DNA of 64,000 nt from Engraulis encrasicolus. Lineage: Eukaryota > Chordata > Actinopteri > Clupeiformes > Engraulidae. Of this stretch, positions 58,441 through 64,000 are shown piece by piece; the stretch's first letter is position 1, and each line of letters opens with the position of its first letter. Location of the stretch: positions 8,578,864 to 8,642,863 of the forward strand of contig NC_085876.1 of assembly GCF_034702125.1 (NCBI RefSeq), read 5' to 3'. The notes beneath the pieces were generated by a model that made no database searches, had not been told where the DNA came from, and saw nothing but the letters and a program-made list of their open reading frames with translations. A program made the translations under genes and the position numbers.

Positions 58441-60160
58441 ACTGCCCAATGAATTGTATCATTGTTGCAATCTGTTGGTTCCATTCAGGTCCATTGAAGG
58501 GTTACAAATGAACCCTGTGGGTCATTATTCCAGCTTAATACTCTTAATACACTTTTTAATGTAAATTATGAATGAAGAGCAGGTGTTGAAAAATAAATAT
58601 AACCCAAAAGAATGAAAAGATAGGCCTACTTGAATGGCCATTTCATTGCCAATTATGACCAAAAATGCTGTTCAAATGTTGTCAAATTTCAAAGACAAGA
58701 ACTTAATATCATTCATTGGGTCAACATTGTATGGGGAAATGTGTTAATCTCTCTGTATGATGTTTACATCCAAAGTTATGACCCATTCTGTATCATTGTT
58801 TCAATCTGCCGGTTTCCAGTCAGGAGCATTAAAAGGTTAAAAATGGAGACTGTGGGTCATTATTTCAGCCTAAAACCCATCCAAGTCACATTTACACTGC
58901 AAATGATAAAGGAATAGCAGGTGGTGGACAAAAAGACAGTACAATTCAAAAGAATGAAAAAATACTTGAGAGTCTACATATTTTAGGCCATTTTATTGCT
59001 GATTATGACCAAAAATGCTGTTCAAATGTTGTGAAATGTCAAAGACAACAAATTAATAGCATTCCTCAGGTCAATATTATATGGGAAAATGTGTTAATTT
59101 GTCTCTGTATGTGGTTTACTTCAAAAGTTATGACCTATTCTGTATCATTGTTTCAGTCTGTTGGGTTTCAGTCAGGCGCATTAAAGGGTCAAAAATGGAG
59201 ACTGGGGGTCATAATTTCAGCTTAATACGTGATATAATACTCACATTTACACTGCAAATGATAAAGGAAGAGCAGGTGGTGAAAAAGACACAACAAATCT
59301 CAAAAGAATGAAAAGATAGTTGAGTGTCTACATATTTTGGGTCATTTTATTGCTGTTTCTGAGCAAATATGCCGTTTAAATGTTGTCAAAAGTCAAAAAC
59401 AACAACTTAAATTCATTCCTCAGGTCAATATTGTATGGGAAAATGTGTTAATTTTTCTCTGTATGTAGTTTACTTCAAAAGTTATGACCTATTCTCTGTC
59501 ATTGCTTCAATCTGTTGGGTTCCTGTCAGGTGCATTAAATGGTTAAAAAGGAAGGCCAAGGGACATTATTTCAGATTGGCACCTGGCAGATTCTGGAAGT
59601 AGACACTCTAAAGATACAAAAAAATCAGGTGGCGTAAAAAAAGCCGGGGGGTGCGCGTGGACCCCCCTTTCCAACCCTACTAAGTCTTTCAATGAGCAGC
59701 TCAGCATCTTTAAAAGCGTCTACTGGTATACTGCATAGGAGGGGAAATAAACAACAGCATTTATTCCTTTAGAACCCCTGTGAGTGTTTTACTGTTTCAA
59801 GGGTAAAGACCTGAAATTGAAAAAATGTTACACAAAAGATGCAGAGGCTTCAAATGAGCTTGCTTTCTCTACTTCTAAAAAAGGACAATAGGCAGTCAAG
59901 TGAAAATAAAGGCCTGTAAGGTCATATTTGTGACATATATTGTTCGGTTCTGGTGTGGGTTGCTGATGAACCAGTTTGTATTATTTGGAAAAAAACACAC
60001 ACAAAAGAAAACAGTGATTATCGTGATACAGCAAAACAGCCTGCTGAACTGGTAGAGTTACTTACTGTCTGTGTGTGTTCACAGAGACTTGCACAATGAA
60101 GTACTGTACAAACTTCAGGTATGTCAAACGAACACTAGTCCCTCCCTTCTTCCCCTCTCG

Positions 60161-60267
<107 letters not shown>

Positions 60268-61659
60268 TAAGTGTATGTTTATGCTGTCTAGAAAAAAAAA
60301 ACTAAACTCAAGCATGTGATGAAGAATGTCAAGCACTCGTCTATCCAAAGCTGTTTCTGCCCCCCCCCCTCCTTTCCTCCTATGAAAGTATCTGGGAACT
60401 CTCACTCTCACTGATACAGTACATCTCTCTCTGTCTTTCACACGCCACCAGTTTAGTTTCACTGGCAGAAGGAAGATCATTCATAATAGCGTAGAGATGT
60501 TTACACAGGTACAATAGGCCACAATGGACTGCTATCTTGCGATCATCACTCATGATGCACTGCACCGCAACACAAGTGGACCTGGTGATGGAGAGATGAG
60601 GGATTTGTATAGAAAGGTGTGCAACTTTCTTTGATGGAATTTATTACCTCGGTCAAGGAGGTTATGTTTTCGGTCACATTGGTTTGTTTGTCTGTCAGCA
60701 GGATAATTCAAAAAGTTGGAGTTGCTGGAAATGACAAAAGGAACAAGTGATTAAATTTTGGTGGTGATCTGGGTTTTAAAAAAAAAAGTCATATTATAGG
60801 CATAGGATTCCACATTGTGTAGATGCTATGGCATCAGTGACCCCATCATCTTGGCGGAAGTTGGGAACTCTCTGAGTGCTTCTAGTTATTGAATACAACA
60901 GGAGAGGCTTTTTGTATCCTTGCCTTGTTGGTGTGCATTTGATTGTGTGTGTCTGTGTCTGTGTGTGTGTGTGTGTGCGCGTGCATGCGTGTGTCTTGGG
61001 GGGTAGGTATGTTTAGCAAATTCTATTTATAGTTTTTGTTAGAAAGATACTGTTTAAATCTGTAAAATCTGTTATATGTAAATATGTTAAAAGAACAATT
61101 ATTCTTAGTGGGCAGTGGGAATATTTTATCATTATAATTAGCCATTTTATTCCAATATAAAAGTACACGTTTTAGTTCAGTTCATTTTATGCAATAAATG
61201 GGGGACGGCTCTCAAAAACATGAGTGATTCAACCAAAACCTGTCCAATGTGAATTTTATTCAACTTCTGTGCACTAAAACTTCTTTACATGTACATTTAT
61301 ACATATTTTTTGTATAATTTACATAACATGTTCTCCTAATACAGACACTTCTCTTCAGTGATAAAACAATTTTTAAAAGTGCTTTAAATAAATCCCAAGC
61401 ATTTTGTATCTATGCAGGAAAGTAGACCCGTACACATGTCCTCATAGTGCATGTCATTCGACAGAGATCCACCAGTTGCATGCAATTCTATTTGGTTGAA
61501 CTTCATTTGAATGGCCCTTGTTACAAGTGCATCTACACTACAAAGTGTTACATGGTGAAGTGCTCACTGCTCACTGGGGTAGAGGCGCTGCATGAATGCA
61601 GTCCATTTACCATTTACCTTTTTAACCACTTAAGACACGGCATTATACATGAGCTGTAA

Positions 61660-61800
61660 CCAGAATGGCAATGACCAAGTCGTAATGTATTACTAAAGGC
61701 CCAGTGCACTGTCATAGTAGTGTAGTACTATAGTAGTTAACTTTCAATGTCTATTACAGCGTGCCACAGGAGGTACAGCGTGCATTAAGGGGCTCCGTGT
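61660..61800 (+). repeat. Interspersed repeat fragment
   Basis: CAATGACCAAGTCGTAATGT, TACTAAAGGCCCAGTGCACT and GTACAGCGTGCATTAAGGGG recur at 27480-27625 (reverse), 40870-40990 and 41430-41530. Confidence 0.55.
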
Positions 61801-61885
61801 TAACACTGAGCAGGTGTGAATTTTGAATTGGTGAATTTTGGGATTATGGTTAATTTAGGATTAGTTTTACTGCTTATGTTACATT

Positions 61886-62196
61886 TGGGCAGTCATGGGT
61901 AAGCGGTTAAGGTGTCAGACTTGTAGCCCAAAGTTGCCGGTTTGACTCCCGACTCGCCAGGTTGGTGGGGGAGTAATTAACCAGTGCTCTCCCTCATCCT
62001 CTTCCATGACTGAGGTACCCTGAGCATGGTACCATCCCACTGCACTGCTCCCTTTGAGCGCCATTAGGGGCTGCCGCCTTGCACGGGTGAAGCAGAAAAT
62101 GCTATTTCATTGTGTTCAGTGAACACTTGTGTGCTGTGGAGTGCTGTGTCACAATGACAATGGGAGTTGGGAGTTTCCCAGGTGGGCTTTCACTTT
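61886..62196 (+). repeat. tRNA-derived SINE, most complete copy
   Basis: The head GTCATGGGTAAGCGGTTAAG acts as box A, and GCCGGTTTGACTCCC (61936-61950) as a slightly changed box B. The body runs through CTCCATGACTGAGGTACCC-like sequence to GACAATGGGAGTTGG and GGGCTTTCACTTT. The same family is at 58123-58440 and, broken, at 3982-4530 and 16141-16600. Confidence 0.75.
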
Positions 62197-64000
62197 ACGA
62201 TATAGATTCCTTGTAAAAGGGCCATTAAAATAAATGTAATCTTTTTCCTGTGAAAAGGATTTCACTGTCTGTAATTGTGGCCTTGATGAGTCTGAAATCT
62301 GGACAATGTGCAAACAAAACAGATCAAATTTGATCATCCCTCTCCTGTTTTAGAGAACAGGATCACATTTAGTCATTCCCAAGAAGGAGTGGTCAACAGA
62401 GTATGATAGCGTGACAAGAGTTCAAAGATAGAGTACAGACATTCTCACAAACATTCTGATTAAATATACTGTTGTCACACCAAGGATTGAGCCTTCAACT
62501 TTGTTAACTTGACATTCAGCAACACAATAGTTCACTTCTCATTCAAGCTCAATTCAAATGGATCAGAAAACGACTAGAGCAAACGTCGTGCCACTGGACT
62601 GTAGATTGTAGCCAGGTGGGTCTTCATTAATATGTATTAAACAGTGATATTCGAAATGGATTCAGGAGCTACAATCCAGTGACACATATTTCAAGTTTTA
62701 TCTGCCCTCATATCCTGCCTGTTAACAGGTAAAACCAGGTCTTTTGGAATATGTGGCACTGGAATGTAGATTCCCGGTTCCAGGTTGCCAATAACTGAAA
62801 CACACATACGTACGAGTGGACTTCAATGCACCAATCATTTTGCCATCTGGTTCCCTGGCCTAGAGACAAAATGAGCTCTTTTTAATCTAGCACATAATGG
62901 CACTATGCAGAGCAACTAGAAAATGGCAAACCATAGCAGCAACATTATGATTCTTTGAGAGCAATTTAACAGGGTGTAGAAAGTGCTGAAAAATGTAGTC
63001 TTAAAAGTGTCTTGCTATCCCAACATTTATGAACACACAAGCACATTCCACAAGAAAAGTATAAAATAAAATAAAATAAAACAAAATAAAATAATTGTCT
63101 GTTGCTAGTACCTCGTCTGTTACACAAACCCTCATTGCTCAACTCTTGTCTTTGGACAAACCAAGAAAAAACATTAGATGGACAAACACCAACCTGTTCA
63201 ATGTAAAGATAGATTCTTCCTGTTTTGTAATTTTTCCAAGACCTAGCTAAAGCCTATGACGTAGCCTCTTTATGGGCCCGTCAGCGGCCTTACTGGCAGC
63301 GCTAGTCATATCAACATTGCCATGACATTACTGATAATAACAGATTAAGACTTGATCATCGCCATTTTGGTGACAATATGTTTATAACATACTTTTATAG
63401 CAGTCTTTCCTCCTAATTCCTTCTCTCCAGCTGCAGCAGATTTGTCAGATCATTGTCAGATCATTTAAGATTATTTTTTTGTGATTGTGAGGATACAAGC
63501 CCATCTTTGTGCTGAGGATACAAGCTCAGCTAAAAACAAGAAAAAAACAGTGCAATGTTTTAAAATGTAGACATTTTACTAATTATTATTCACCTGTCCA
63601 GACTTTCCCATTTTATGTGCAACTCAAAGCTGTGTATGTTATCTCTGTTATAAACTTCTTTTAATCTAGGGTTTAGATGAATACGTACTATAGGATGGTT
63701 AAAGCAGGTATGCATAATACTCATTCTGATCTGCTAGCATGGCATATAGTCGATATTTGGAAAATATATTAAGTAATACCCACACAGGGTTCTTAAAGGT
63801 GCATTGTCTGGAGAATCTGAAAGTTAGGAATATTCTAAGGACCCAGGATTCACAGCAGGTTCTTAGATCCCTTATTTTCAGTAGACCTCCAAAAGTCTAC
63901 TGTTTTCAGTGTGAAATCAGTTTAAAACAAAACAATACAGCTCACTTAAATCACACGAAAAGCTAATGGGAGCATTAACAGCATAAAAAGCCAGGTGGTT

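Larger units (their letters stand above)
56065..59680. mobile_element. 3.6 kb foldback DNA transposon with arms over 1 kb
   Basis: The ends are exact inverted copies: GTAGGGTTGGAAAGGGGGGT on the left and its complement on the right, flanked by TA on both sides (56063-56064, 59681-59682). Near-identical pairing can be followed by eye for about 370 bases from each tip and continues, more diverged, to over 1 kb. Each arm is built of tandem units of about 350 bases, marked by GACAACATTTAAACAGC-like boxes at 56358, 56711 and 57055 and mirrored on the right. No transposase frame; the longest open stretches are about 100 codons. The centre holds a smaller inverted repeat and a nested SINE. Confidence 0.88.
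61255..64000 (-). other. Possible 3' UTR of a further - strand gene
   Basis: TTTATT at 61255-61260 gives AATAAA on -. No coding exon is seen to the window end. In human, CHN2 lies beyond PRR15 in this direction, so a chn2 3' end is possible by synteny only. The sequence itself names no gene. Confidence 0.2.

Overview
The window reads as vertebrate nuclear DNA, almost certainly a teleost fish. Genes are split by GT-AG introns. Long (CA)n, (CT)n and (GA)n arrays, tRNA-derived SINEs and short inverted-repeat DNA transposons fill introns and spacers. The recognisable proteins are animal families (TOPAZ1, ASTE1, WIPF3, PRR15). Gene models were built by hand from reading frame, exon phase and splice sites. 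No alignment or search could be run, so identities rest on remembered family motifs.

Layout. (1) 653-3024, +: the last five exons of a topaz1-like gene. (2) 2046-14336 and 14361-25829: a direct tandem duplication of about 12 kb. Each copy holds the last two topaz1 exons and, on the - strand, a complete multi-exon gene I do not recognise (998 and 997 codons by my model). Its protein has a ~35-residue repeat array, a charged coiled coil, a run of phase 0-0 cassette exons with related sequences, and a basic/acidic 58-residue repeat tail. (3) 26058-32628, +: complete aste1 (XPG/FEN1-like nuclease family), nine coding exons, 760 aa. (4) 37104-44313, -: complete coding part of wipf3 (WASP-interacting protein family), seven coding exons, 551 aa. 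(5) 52478-52885, -: prr15, one coding exon with a likely non-coding 5' exon near 53520. (6) 53.9-64 kb: no gene recognised; it holds microsatellites, a 3.6 kb foldback element (56065-59680), SINEs, and possibly the 3' UTR of a further - strand gene at the right edge.

Context. The original order was probably topaz1 > < unknown gene, then aste1 >. The duplication ran from the topaz1 intron before its last two exons to the sequence just upstream of aste1. It left topaz1 and aste1 intact, made two copies of the unknown gene, and stranded a second set of topaz1 terminal exons. The wipf3-prr15 adjacency on one strand matches the human 7p14 order and supports both names. Apart from that synteny the genes do not form a pathway: topaz1 is a germ-cell gene, aste1 a DNA-repair nuclease relative, wipf3 an actin regulator.

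The strongest candidate for something undescribed is the duplicated modular gene. In the exons compared, all length differences between the copies are multiples of three, whereas the introns carry indels of any length.
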